Shown one piece after another: positions 33,731 through 47,432 of a DNA stretch of 64,000 nucleotides. The notes beneath the pieces were generated by a model. It worked only from the letters and a program-made list of their open reading frames with translations, did no database searches and was not told the origin of the DNA. The stretch comes from Lucifuga dentata (taxonomy: Eukaryota > Chordata > Actinopteri > Ophidiiformes > Bythitidae), in assembly GCA_014773175.1 (NCBI GenBank), contig VXCM01002004.1, positions 157,728-221,727 on the forward strand, written 5' to 3'. Within the stretch, counting starts at the first letter, position 1. Each line of letters begins with the position of its first letter. Made by a program: the position numbers and the translations under genes.

Positions 33731-35572
33731 AAAACCCACTGCAAAAAAATCTTATTTTTGAAATTAAAACATAAAACTTTTACATGAATTTAAGTTAACA
33801 AAGATGATAAATTGACTAGAATTGACCAGGATGTCACATTTCAGTATAGAATTCTCAAATATTATTGGTGAAAAATCTCTGTTTAGAAACCAGTTTTGTC
33901 ACACGTCATGAACTGCAAACTCAAGATTTCAGGTGATTCTACCTGGAACTCCGCTCCCTCTAACTGCATCTAATTAACTCACAAACAGATACACGCCAAA
34001 TTTGGCGCTTCATAGGTTAAACTTGATGAAGTAACTGGAGTAAACAGATTTGGGAAGGAAACTAATACAGGGGAAAGAAGCATGAGTGAGCCAATACAGA
34101 CAAAATGTATTGAGAAGAAATTATTATAATATCCTGTGATGCAATTGCCCAAATCTGCCCACCGGTGATATTTGGGGTTAGTAATATATTTGTGATGTAG
34201 CCACAGGTGTGTGTGTGTGTGTGTGCGCACGTCATTATGTGACACTGAGGCGAGCGTGTATAATAAATGGTTTCTGCTGGAGAGCTTCAGAATGGCAGAC
34301 TGCACTAATTAGCACACAGTTTACATTTACTGTACCGCTCCGTCTTCCAACTCTCATCCTCAACCCACTCCAATCCCCATCAGAGGAGGGGACCGCACCC
34401 CTCCCATTGCATTGCATCTCAACTCTGTAATTAAAACGCTGTAATCTGGGAGGATCGTGTCTATTTTTAAAAGCCTCCTGTCATCTTGTGGGTTAAGTGA
34501 CACAAAGAGAAAGCATCAAGCAGAGGAGGAAGGGGATAGGAACAACTGCAGCAGCAGGTGATGACCAACTCTAAGAGACGTGAGGAAAGAAATAAGCTGT
34601 CTTTAATAGGCGGGGAGGGCTAAAGATAGTTTTCTTCTTACTGTTGTGCAGCCTACGTACCTCATATCAACAGCTCCCAAATGATTGTTTTTTAAAGCAA
34701 TAAAAAGGAAAGAAAGAAAAGAGTTTTGCAAATACTACAAAAAAAAAAAAAAAAAAAANAAAAAAAAAAAAAAAAAAAACACATCCCAAGGGAATATAAT
34801 AGGAACATGACAATGAAACCAATAAAAACAACTTGCTATACCTCTGCCTAAGGCTCCTTAAGACTTTCTAAACTAATGCTGCATTCGTTGTACCTCGGAA
34901 TCATGCCATTTAGAATCGTGTGTTCAAGCTAAACAATACAAAGATGCCTCCATGAAAACCTTTGTTTAGTTTGGACCAAAAGAAGCTACGTTTTATCATT
35001 TATGAAACAGCTACTGCGTTGCCAGTGTTACATGTTTGACCTGTCACTGTGTCTGCATGCTGATTGATTTAAATTAAATGCATCATTCATTTAAATAGAG
35101 AAATGATTACGGTGTGAGTAGCCTTGAGGAACCGAAGTACTTCCTCATCAAGCATCCCACTCTAAGAAAAATCACGTCTGCTGTATTAAATTCAGGAATT
35201 TTGCAGTATGAGCATGAAAAGTATTTTTAACAAAAAATTACAATTCATTGTTAAAAGAGAATAATAATTATACTCATTTTATTTTTGAATACTTTGCAAG
35301 AATAACAGAATTTCCACAGAAATGAATTTTGTTGGTTCCCTGCTGAAATTTCCAGAGTCGTCTGTGTACCACCAGAGGGCACTCCAAGTATCACCAGTGG
35401 TAGCACAGTTTGAGAACCACAACCCTAAGGCAAAGGGGTTTATAATTGATATTTATTGATCAGCATTCCTGTGAATACAGACTTTATGAATTGTAGCCCA
35501 AGTCTCTAATGACTATACAAACATTTACAAGTCCATAAAATTTCATGGCAAACTCAATTAAGTCACTGAGAG

Positions 35573-35575
<3 letters not shown>

Positions 35576-35629
<54 letters not shown>
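35576..35629. repeat. (CT)n microsatellite
   Basis: About 27 uninterrupted CT units. Confidence 0.97.
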
Positions 35630-35631
<2 letters not shown>

Positions 35632-35689
35632 GGCTGCTAGGTACGCAAATGAGCATTCTAGGGAGAGCAGACCCCTGTGTTTTTTCATG

Positions 35690-35990
35690 CAGGGTGTGCA
35701 TGCGTTCATAACTGCATATTTAATGGCTTATTATAAACCCCATGGAGAACCCCATGACCCTTTATTAATGGGCTAATAGAGCATAATGAATTTGTCACTT
35801 GTAATAAGGCATCAATCTAAAGTTATACATGTTAATAAGTCATTTACTGGGGAGAAAGGGGGATTTTTAACAACCTGGCAGCCCAAATATTGCTTTTATT
35901 AACTGCTTATTACTGATCTGTAAAACATTATAGAAGGATTTATTGACCATAATAATAATGTCTTATTTAAAAGTGGTACATATAACTTTA
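35690..35990. repeat. dispersed repeat shared with 50660-51125
   Basis: Shared blocks include TTTTTAACAACCTGGCAGCC here against TTCACAACCTGGCAACCC there, GGCTAATAG/TTAATAAGT-type TTAATA-rich DNA, and ATTACTGATCTGTAAA against CTACAAATCAGTAACAAA. It is probably a non-autonomous DNA element; its ends are not defined. Confidence 0.45.
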
Positions 35991-36217
35991 ACAGCTAAAA
36001 GTACACTAAAGAGTAGACAAGGTCATAGTAAAAACTCACTTTTATTATCCTCAGGATATTCAAGGAAGCATATATGCATATATGATATATGTCAAATATT
36101 AAGAGCCTCATAAGGAAACCTATAGCTCTCTAAAATTTAAAGAGCTCTCGACAGGGACTGGACTGGACTGGACTGATGATTAAATTATTTGCACTTCTCA
36201 GTAATATTTAATCACAG

Positions 36218-36218
<1 letters not shown>

Positions 36219-36253
<35 letters not shown>
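36219..36253. repeat. (CA)n microsatellite
   Basis: About 17 CA units. Confidence 0.97.
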
Positions 36254-36255
<2 letters not shown>

Positions 36256-36604
36256 GCATCAATGTTGGTTAAAGGGATGGCTCTTTGCATTAGGGATCAT
36301 TTATTCATACCCCAGGGGTGGTGAGGGAAGGCCATGCATGGAGACACCCAAGAGCTCTCTCTGCATCAAAGCTAACACCATTAACCACATTAGCTCAATG
36401 TTCTGATGAGCTCATTAAACACAAATAGCATAGCATCACTGTTGCCTTTAGTAGTTTCTACAAATGTTATTCTATTAGTACGCTGATGCTGTTTGGCGTT
36501 GTCTCCACTATTGCTCATCCGCTCGGCTGCCAAAGCTGATGGTGAGGTGGTAGATATGATAAGCTGAAGCTTTTATCATTAGTCCATAAGTCTGACTCAC
36601 TTTC

Positions 36605-36605
<1 letters not shown>

Positions 36606-36650
<45 letters not shown>

Positions 36651-36701
36651 NNNNNNNNNNNNNNNNNNNNNNNNNNNNNNNNNNNNNNNNNNNNNNNNNN
36701 N
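36606..36701. other. poly-C tract (45 C) running into a 51-N gap
   Basis: An uninterrupted run of C from 36606 to 36650 ends in Ns at 36651-36701. A long C/G homopolymer commonly stops sequencing and assembly. Confidence 0.95.
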
Positions 36702-38457
36702 CCCACTCCCTCTTTTGCCCCTCACCCCCTGCAGCACAAGCTCAAGAACATGGCTATTACCTTTCCTCGTTCCTATGGCAACACCACCCTGCAGCCCGTG
36801 TGTGTGTGTCTGTGCAGCATAGCGAGGTTTGTTTAGATAATGTCAGCAAAGAGTATGATCAATTTATTTAATGGTATCTTTTTCCTCTCATTTTGTGTGT
36901 GCAACTGGTAAACATACACAAAGCTTGAAGAAACAGACTATTCAAAAGGAGGGTTTTTTAAATTTTTTTTTTAAAGTTTTGTAAATGTGTGCTTCCGTGT
37001 TGCAGTCCAATGTGTGTGTTTGCTTGTTTGTGCATTTTCAAGTTAGTGTCTGGCTGTGTTGTGATTCATCCTGATTGATCCCTGGAGTGGATGATTAATG
37101 AATCTCTGATTAGGATTACTGGACGTGCAGGGTCCATCTGATGTTACCTCCAAACCTGTGAGATGCAGACATTTGCGGGGATTGTTGATGCTATAGTTAA
37201 GTAGTGATGTGCTGCAATGGCGAATGAAAAACAGAGATGAAAAGAGTTGATATCTAGAGACAGTGAGGGCACAACAGAAGGGGAAAAAAGTGGAAGACAG
37301 GCCAGAGAGGGTGAATGATATTCTCTCTGTGGTGATCAACTGTCTGGGATATGGTGCTGAGGGAGAAAGGGACAGAGAGAGACAGAGGAGCCATGGGAGA
37401 TAAGGCTTTTTCTCTATATCCTCTTACTATCTGCTTCTCTTCTCCTCCCTAAGGAGCAGGGCTGACTGACAGATCCCCCACCAACACTGCCACCTCCCCC
37501 GGCTGTGGGCAAGCTTTCCATAGTGCCTACCACCAACTTGAGCCAATTAACACATCTCCAAGCACACTGAGAGTTTATTAATACATAACAAAGCAGTTAG
37601 CCACAGATACCAATTATCTCACTTTTGGTCATTTGAAAAGACGGAACAAGTGGGTGGGCAGTTGGGAAGGAGGGGTGTATTGAGTGAAGGGAAGGGTTTC
37701 TCTTGAATGTAATGATACTGCACAATGATGCACCAGCAATACAAGTGATTTGCAGTGGAAATCAATGGGATGAAACACCAGCCATTCCCCAGAGAGGACA
37801 CAGCCTTTAGAGAAAGGAATATTAATGCCAGTCGTCTAAGACAAACTGAGCTTCCATTCTGTTGGCTGTTTGTTTTTTGCTTATTGTGGGTTTGATTAGT
37901 CCCAGGATAATAGTTTGTTTCTAAGGCAGCCAAGCTGATGTCATTGTGTCTCAGCTCCTGCTTCCCAACGCTCTTCTTTAATGCTGAGTTAATCAGACAC
38001 AACCTGTGCCGGGCTCTCTTCTGTTTTGATCTGACACTGTGCCAAGCTGTCTCCTCTCTCTGAGTGGAGCTGTGTGTGTATCCAGATGCAGGATTGACCC
38101 GGACATGATCCTTGGCTAAATACAGAAACAGAGATGAAAGATGGTTTAGTGCAATGTATGACTCCCCATGCCTCAGAAGAATTAGATTTAACCTTACTGC
38201 CGAAGGCCTGCACAGACAATGAACCTTAGTGAGATCACGCTCCATCTAAAACTTTGCTTCAGTTGGAGGCTCGTTAGATAATTTAATTTAGGTTAGTTTA
38301 TGATTTCCCCAATGAGAGGTTGCACACGGGAAAGAGCGTGTCACTCTCAATAAAAGTGACTCACAGTCTGATGGACCTATTCTACTTCATATTCTCTCAG
38401 CATAAAGGATCAGTGCAGAATCACACTGTAGGACCATGTGTGCTGATCACACCGCCA

Positions 38458-38578
38458 CTCATTTTATCTCTGTTTGTGTGTGTGTGTGTACATATATATA
38501 TATATATGTATACACACACACACNCTCATTTTATCTCTGTTTGTGTGTGTGTGTGTACATATATATATATATATGTAT

Positions 38579-38590
<12 letters not shown>
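38458..38590. repeat. assembly overlap duplicated around N 38524, TG/TA/CA array
   Basis: 66 bp (38458-38523) recur at 38525-38590, covering a compound (GT)n(AT)n(AC)n array. The array continues with CA repeats to about 38605. Open frames of alternating His-Thr or Cys-Val here are translated microsatellite. Confidence 0.9.
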
Positions 38591-38609
<19 letters not shown>

Positions 38610-40469
38610 AATATACACACACAAACACATGCAGTATTACACATATGTTTGTCACAGCTGCAGAAAATGCAAACAAAGTGGGCTTTGTTGTAGATGGCTA
38701 ACATTTCACACATATGTACAGATATATAAGGTTCTATAAGTTTTGCATATACTCCTGTGAAATATACTGTATGATGGGACATATCTATATATGAAAATAT
38801 TCCTATTATACATAGGATCATATATGGCATAAATGATATTCCTACATACAGTATATAGTACATACATATATATGTACATAGCACATCCATATATTGAAAT
38901 ATATTTGCATACAGTATACACACTGAAAGTGAATATGTATGTGTGCTTGTATGCGTACATCTTCTGTCTGTACGGGTATGTTTGCTTGAGATTATGGTTG
39001 CTATTAATAATGTGCCTTTCAAAGCATAACAATAAATTAACTTTTACACTCAAAGACATGAATAATAAAAAGGATAATTAACTTCTTTAGACTGGAAAAC
39101 TTTTATTGCTTGTATGGTTTGTTCCCTGTTTTCAGTGGCAGAATCTTTTTCTTAAATGTCTCAGAGTGCTTCATTTTCAGTTGATTTATTTTTAAGCCAA
39201 ACATTTAAGTAATTATCTCTGTTCCCTTGTTGTTCTTAAGCATCCCCCAGTTTAATCCATTATTGACATCATCGTAACATGCAGCAGCGCGAGCTCATGG
39301 AGTGTGAGAAAAAGAAATTTCAGTGCAGACAGATAAAAAGCACCAGCAGATGAACAAATGGACCTGCTGGAATAAGAACACACCGGCATACTGACAGGTG
39401 AAGTTCAGGAGATGGAGGAGCGAAAAGCACAACGGCATGTCACATCACCTAGAAACTGAAAAACGTCTTCAGGTTACAGCTGACAGCGTAGGATTATTAT
39501 GAATTCAACATCAGTCACATTGGCAAATGATCGTTACATTCATGCAGAGAATATGTGCAGCATAAAAACAAAGCGAGTGTGAAATGGTGTAGGTGTATCA
39601 TTTTGTGGATGGATAAAAATACGTTGATTGAGCTAAGTGTGTGTGTGTTAGTGTGTGCATGCATAATCGCAAACTTTTGCAATTTCATAGGTTTTGGAGA
39701 TAGTGGAAAGAATGAGGCAATTTTGTTGTTTGTTGTTCATTTGCCTGCACATAATAGATTTATTTAAAACTTTATGAGTTTGAATGCAAGGACTATGTAC
39801 TCCCGGGCTCCCTGCTGAATTAGATGCAGCACAATTTGCCTAGGGAGATGCGGAGGAAAAGGTGTGTGTGCGTGCATATATGACTGTGTGTCCAATGTTT
39901 ATAGAAATTCCACTAGTTTTGACGGGCCCCAGACAGTGGGGGGCCGCCACAACAACAAGAAAAATTAATGGAGTTGTTTAAAAAGAAAATGTGTTTGTCT
40001 GTTCGTGGCAACATAAGTGAAACAATTTTAATGGTTTATGTTCAAACGAAATGAAAGAGAAAAAGATGCCATAACCATATAGACGACAGATGAGGCATCA
40101 GTGACACTTTTGGATATGGTTGCCAAGTCATGTCACTTTATTGTGTATGTGTGTGTGTGTGTGTAAGAGAGGACGAGCAAGGCAGTGTGTACACTCGCTC
40201 ACTAGTGCAAGATATGAGATACCGTTTTCATTTCTCATCTTCATTGCCTGTATTGTTGTGCTGCTTTCTCCTTTGAATACATCACATCCCATTAGAAACA
40301 GATTGAATGGAGCTGAGAAAGGCCACTTCATCCTTATGGGGCCTGCATGGGCATAAAAAAAGTACATCTTTTGTGTATCTTACCATCCAATCAAAATATT
40401 GAGGGAACTAAAAATGCCTTTGTCCAAAGTTTCACTTTGCCTGATAAATCTGCATCATCTCAAATTCTT

Positions 40470-40680
40470 TGGCCTTGTTTACATTAAAATGTGACCTCTG
40501 TATCTGGATACGATCTGGATAAAGGCCCCATTTACACCTTTCATTAACATATGATCTCCATCCAGGTACGTTATCCAGATAAAGAAAAACACGTTAATGC
40601 AAATACCCACAAAGTGCGTTGCGATCGAGATGCAATCTCATCTGCCAGACCACATATCGTCGCTGTTGGGTGGAAACCTC
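40470..40680. repeat. possible dispersed repeat with CCATTTACACC / ATCTGGATA words
   Basis: ATCTGGATACGATCTGGAT and CCCCATTTACACC resemble ends of a common fish element. Related words reappear near 41690-41850 and 42115-42170. The limits are uncertain. Confidence 0.3.
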
Positions 40681-43164
40681 GCATCTCCATATTTTGTCAT
40701 TTTTATCTATTTTTTTTTATAAATCAATTCTATTGGTCACCCCTTATGTCTGTATGTGGGTTCAATAGAAAGTATTAAAAAGAGCTTGTGACTAAATCTC
40801 GTAACTCCACTGGATCCTCAAACTGTTGGCAAAACCTCATAGCTCCGCTTGCTTCACTCAACTGTAGACAGCTGTTTGGAGACAGTTTATGGTTGTTTCA
40901 ATGCAAGGCTAAATAAAGAACTGGTTGCTTGAATAAGTGCAGCTTTTTTTTTTTAATTCAAGAAACACTAAGTTTATAAAGGCTAACGTTTTATATATTT
41001 GAGGCCTGAGACGTGGGAGTGGAGAAGAGAGTGGGCAAACCACAGAGGTCGGAGTGCAGTTTAGTCTAGCATTCGCCATCTAGTCATAGTCAATACTGTC
41101 TTAAACAGCCTGTTCATAGCACTTAATCTTTTATAACAAGAGATTTTGGCCAAATGTATTCAATGACAGGAAAAACTGAGGGTACAAATAGCTACAATAA
41201 ACTTTGTAACCTGTAAGTTGGTGATAATGTAATGCAGCACTTACTTCCTCAGATTCAACCATTCTAATCAATGACAGACAAAACACGTATCTCAGCGTTC
41301 GTTGGTCAAAAACTTCATAACTCCATTTGAGCTTGATTTTGGTAAAACAGTAATAATTTAATGATACATGCAAGTATCTGACCATATATAAAGACACAAT
41401 GCCAACTTTGATGATGTGGTGTTCAATTATTTTAAAAACACAGTTTTTTTTCATTTCCTGAAAAGTAACAGTTTTGGAGATACAAGGTTTCCGCCTGACA
41501 GTGACGATATGGAGTTACAACTAGCCAGGTGTAAATTCATACAGTAGGGACACATTTTTTAGATAAAATCGCTATCTTTATACATGCTCTCGTTAATAAA
41601 GTTATTTTGAATCAGGAGTTGTGACTTGCTGTAAATGCTTGTCATAAATGTCATTAACTGAATAATGAGAATGCATTATAATGCAAGTCATAAGGGCCCG
41701 TGACACGCGATTTTGGACTTACTTTTACACCTTGCATTAGAAAGAGTTCTTGCTATCTATCTATCAGAATGTGGATGGGCAGATCGGATTGCATTCTGGG
41801 GTACATTTACTCCTTTCATTCACCCTTTGCGGTCTATGAACATGGTGCTGCATTGAAAGTGCACCCGTTATTTTTCCCTTAATAAGTCAGCAGTTTCTGC
41901 ACACAAAAACAATGAAAGGCTGTCAAAAGTGCAGAATGGTTGCATTACACCAGTTTTTCTTGTTTGTTTATTGGCCCAGTACTGTAGCTGCTGTAAAGCA
42001 TTGATGAATTAGATATCTTGAGTTTGATGCTGCGTGACAGAATGAGCTCAGTATAATAAGATTTATGCAGGTTGACTACAAGTGCTAGTGATAGTGGTAG
42101 ACTGCAAAGAGTTAATCCATATCTGGATAATGCATCTGGATACAAATTCCATTTTAATGCTCTCTAGAAAACACAAGAGAGCTGCACGGTGATATGTTAC
42201 TTATTTTCACTCCTCATGGCTTTTTGCTATAGCTAGCTCTGTTACAGTTATTGTTAAATGCCACTGTTAGTTTAATCACCATTATTTCTGTCATGTCCTC
42301 ATGACCACTGCACAGTTCATTAGTTTCTGTGTGGTCTCATAAAAGGTCAGTGGCGACGCTTCTTGACAAGCAAATATAGCTCTACGGAGCGAGCAGCCAC
42401 GTTGATCAGGGTAAAGGGTTTACACGTTGATCTGTTATTCTCATGCTGCCTCTGCATCATTAGTCATTTTACATTCATCCACATCAGCAACACTTGTCAT
42501 TAACTATATATACCTTTGCTAAACTAACCTTTTTCATCATAACAATGACCTCCATAACTCATAATCATACCTATTTATATGTCATGTTTCTGTCAGATTA
42601 GCTAGTGCTGATGAGAAATTAAACAGCATAATTGTCCATGTGTACGCAACAGATTGTTTACTCTCATGTTGCATACTACTCTTTAACATATGTTCATTGA
42701 TAGTGGGCGAAATAGCCTTGGAGGTGATAAAAACCAGAGCTTACAGAGGCTCTTGGACTCAGTAATGAATAAATTTTAAGAATACAGAGCCAAGTCATGG
42801 AAGAGTTTTATGAGAGACTGGTAAAACCCACACAGAACGCCACATTAAGTTATTTTAACTACTATTTTTTAACAGATTTTGATATTTACTCCCCTGCACC
42901 AAAAGAAACTATTACTTATTAGCCATACCAATGTAGTGATATTTGTTTGTAACCCTGCAGCCTCCTGAATTACATTTATACTACTCCAACTCTATTAGAG
43001 ATTCAATGGCAACATCCATTGCCAGTGCAGCTACTTGTGTGATGTTCATAGTGCAGCAAAGTTTGGTTTATGTGTGGGCATAGCACAATCTGGTGTCCTC
43101 CGGGTTTATGTCCTAACTCATACTAGTGGTTGATAATAATACTTATTATTTAGTGTATCCATGA

Positions 43165-43620
43165 CAATCTGTGATGAGATTCACCCGAGTTTTGCTCCTC
43201 TGCCCATCACCTGGATGAATCACCTGACTACCTCACCTGCTTCCAATTCCATAATCAGCGTCTATTTGTACCACCCAGCTCCCTTTCTCTGCCACATTGT
43301 TGATGTTGTGTCGCAGTCTTGGTTCATCAGATTAAGTAATTTTTCCGTCTTGCCTGCCTGCCTGCTTTAATCTCTTTGCCCTTATGTTCGACCACAGTTT
43401 GTTTGCCTCATCTTTAGATTTCTCTGACTGTTATGCCTGCCTCTCTGATTCAGACCGTAAGCCTGTCTTTTGAATACTGTTGCTGCCTGACCCCTCAGAT
43501 TCGCTTGTTTGTTCTTCGTACCAGATTTAATCTTTTACCTAAGTAAGCAAAAACAGTCTTTACTTACTTAGGTTTCTGTTTGATTTCTGCATTTGAGTTC
43601 AGCTTCCATAGACACTTCAT
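43165..43620 (+). mobile_element. LTR-like retroelement fragment C
   Basis: It has the same arrangement as the segments at 25725 and 29345: CATCACCTGGATGAATCACC, CCTCACCTGCTTCCAATTCC, CTGCCTGCCTGC, then AGTCTTTACTTACTTAG and GCATTTGAGTTCAG. It has no internal coding region. Confidence 0.45.
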
Positions 43621-46600
43621 CACAAATCTTTTTTTTTTTTTGGCCATGTGATTATATTATAGCAATGAGCAGTTGATTCAAAAGCTGCTTAGAGCCCCCA
43701 TAAATGCTAGCGCCGGCCCTGTGTGCAGTTGACTCTTATAAATTGCATACAAGTAAATGCTTGGAGACATGCCACTTTGCACATTCATATAAACTGAAGA
43801 AAAACGTAATTCAAGTCAGGTGGTTTTACATAATATAGAAATATGTAGTTGGAATATAAAGTGTCATATGACCAAAAGCTGTAGGAAATAGTTTGTCATT
43901 TCACATACAGGCCTTATGTTTGACTGAATGTGTCATATTAAATTTGATTCATATGTGCTCATTCCATAGCCAAGACCAGTTTTGTTGCTTTCTAATCAAA
44001 TAAAATAGTGATTTGTTATTCTTCAGATAACAGATTCTTTACTTTTTTTTTTTTTTTTTTTNTTTTTTTTTTTTTTTTTTTTTCCATTTAGGAGTTTAGA
44101 CTTGTCTGATTTGTAACCACCTTTGGATGCTGGCTACAAGTCTTATAGCAGTCCTTATGAACTATGGATTTAATTAAGTTATCAGAGCAGTGCCAAAGTG
44201 GTTTTAAGTTACCATTCAGTTTTCTCTCAAAGATTGTATTTTGTAAGAATTTATGTGGTTAATAAGCATGAAAACATACAGGTTGAGGCTTGGGCACAAC
44301 AATAACAGCTCTGACACAATACATGATTATAATTTATGGCTTTATAATATCAAGCTCCTGACTTCAGCTCAGTTATGTCCAAATTATTCCTGTGTTTTGA
44401 CGTAAAATCTGATTTACTCTACAGAATCTCTTCAAATTGGGTTTCAGTATAACAAGTTGCAGTGACGATTATCTATCGCACCTTCTAAAAATAGCATACA
44501 AGCTTCTAACCAGCATTCATCTATGGGAACAAAACTGTTATATTTATTAGTTTTCTCTCAAGATTGTGAAAATTAGTGGATGGAATTTCCACTAAAAGCA
44601 TTATTTTGACCTAAGCTGACCCCTTGATCTTGTCTCTGCATTAAATCTGGAAAAATACTGTTTATATTTTAACTGTGCAAATTTGCTGGTGCAGGTTTTT
44701 TTAAATTCATATTGAGTTATAATGGGCCTACTATGTATGCAAATCTTTTGCACATAATATCTAGCATCAAATATTATATTTAAATGCTGACCCATGTGTT
44801 TGGAATACTCATTTATGCTTTTATGTTAATTCTATGATGCCATCGTTGCCTTTTTTTTTCATCATTGCCTGAAAAATAAAGGCACCGATGATCGTTTTTG
44901 CAGCTTGTAGTTACCATATCAGCACATTCAGTTACTGCATTCAAATGGTTGTACAGTTGTTTTTATCCACACTGTATAACAAATTATCCAATAAGTTTTA
45001 TTTATCCTCAAATGCTTGATGAAGCAACCTGAAGGTCTTGTTACATTCATGTCCTATGTGTTCATGGTGAATGGGCACATGTGTGAATGCATGGGTGTGT
45101 TTGTAAGGATTCATCTACCCCAGCTCTTCTAACAAGTTATGAAATAATAATGAGAATATCACTTGCTTCTGAGTGGGGCATGTGAGAGGTATTGGTGGTG
45201 GTGGGAGGGGTTGCAGATAGAAATGGAGAGGCAACAGATGAGGAACTGAACAAAACAGCATATACAGTAAAATGGATACTTAATATGTGAAACCCAGAAT
45301 GAAGGTTTCTGTGGCTTTTCTGTCTGAAATAGAAATAGTTTGGGAAAGTTTTGGGAAAGGGAAGTGTGCAGACATCAGGGGTCAGGAGCAGTAATGATAC
45401 CTAACACCACAAAGACAGTTTCTCACTTCATAACATCCCTACATGTCCATCTTTTGTATGAAATCCCCCAAAGCCAGCCAGTCTGCACTGAGGTTCTAAG
45501 GTTCTCTCCTTGCTCGACACAAAGGCACTCAGACAACAAATTTCTGGTGATACAAAAATGGAAGACCATGAACTTCTCTTGATCACACAACCCCTTAAGG
45601 CACAGCAGGGGTTGCTGGGAAGTGAAATGGTCAGGATGAGTCTGTTTCTTGATTGAGGACCAGACCTCAGAGAGATCAGATTAAATGTTGTGAAACCAAT
45701 ATAAACTCAGCCTGTTGTCTTAAAGATGGATCACTCAGCCTGGACTCTCATCACCTCCCTTTACAAAACTCTTTTTGTTCAGAGGATTCAACTATTAAGA
45801 GTGGATTTTGCCATGTGCATTCATGGCTGTAAATATTGGCATATACATTTGAAGAAATATTATTTATAATCCTGTTTTAAAAAAATCCTATCAGTGTTTC
45901 ATTTCTTCTGCTGTGCAAAAAATAAAGATCAGATCAGTGTAGATCAATAGGACGAGACGGATCAGAGTTCAGGCAACATTTTATACTGATCTGATATGAT
46001 TTTAATTGACATTAAACTAAAAAGCTTCTTTGGAGATTGGTTTAGTAATAATTAAGTTCAAGTTGAAAGATCTAAACATGATACTGGAACAAAAGATAGG
46101 ATTGCAAGCATGGTTATCAGATTGTTTTTACAACAATACAATGTTGATGCACTACCTTAATTAACAAATGACAAATTGTTAATATGGTCATTTTAATTTT
46201 TAATTACATGCTGCAGTTTTTAAAGTTCTTAGTACAAAATAATTCATGCAGCATTAGTGATTTTCAAAAGTGCAAAACGGCTCCAAAAACCACCTTACAG
46301 ATCAATTAGCGAGCATGCCAAACAGAACCAGTCACTCCATAAAACTTGACTGAGTGAGCTGGAAAAACGTGCAAGATTTGAGCACTTAGAGTGGATTTTA
46401 CCCTACATGCCACCATGAAAACTAGATCAAGAAAATACTTTTTTTTTTTTTTTTTNTTTTTTAGAGAGAGAATACCCACATCCATCACGTCCATCGAGTA
46501 CACTGGCAGAGTGGAACTGCTACAATTCATATTCATGCGTTTCGATTGTTTCAAACTTCAAAACATTCAGCAACAATCGCTTAAAATAAAAAAATAAAAA

Positions 46601-46952
46601 ACACTAAACAAAAAATGAGGTAACAGCTTGTAAACATTTTGTTACTTTGTTCAAGTTGGCAATGTTAAATTCATTCAAAAGATTCGACAAATCGGCCCAC
46701 GTGTAAACACAAACCGGTCCTTTACGCACAAACTTTACGCACAAACATCGGTCGCTGGACTACTTTACAGTAGTCACTTTAGGAAGGAAATGTGAAGTTT
46801 TGCATATCTTCTTTCCTCACCGGAACACAGAAGCAGCGTCTTTGATAAGAACATGCAGATGCAGATCTCAGTATGCATTTGGAAAAGTATGTGCTCCAGA
46901 TCCCTTCTTCGGATCTCCTCTCCATTTTTCCACAGAACCAGACCTCTATAAT

Positions 46953-47432
<480 letters not shown>

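Larger units (their letters stand above)
33731..46952. other. 13-kb gene-free region upstream of rprml
   Basis: No exon with convincing homology is seen on either strand. Contents include microsatellites, poly-A/T tracts with single Ns (34759, 44062, 46456), a poly-C tract and gap at 36606-36701, dispersed repeats near 35340-35430, 35690-35990 and 40470-40680, and an LTR-like fragment at 43165-43620. Long deserts beside single-exon developmental genes often contain enhancers, but none can be shown from one sequence. Confidence 0.55.

Noticed and set aside
38320..38700. Several open frames rich in His-Thr, Tyr-Ile or Cys-Val
   Set aside because: They are translations of (CA)n/(TA)n/(GT)n microsatellite, and one crosses the N at 38524.
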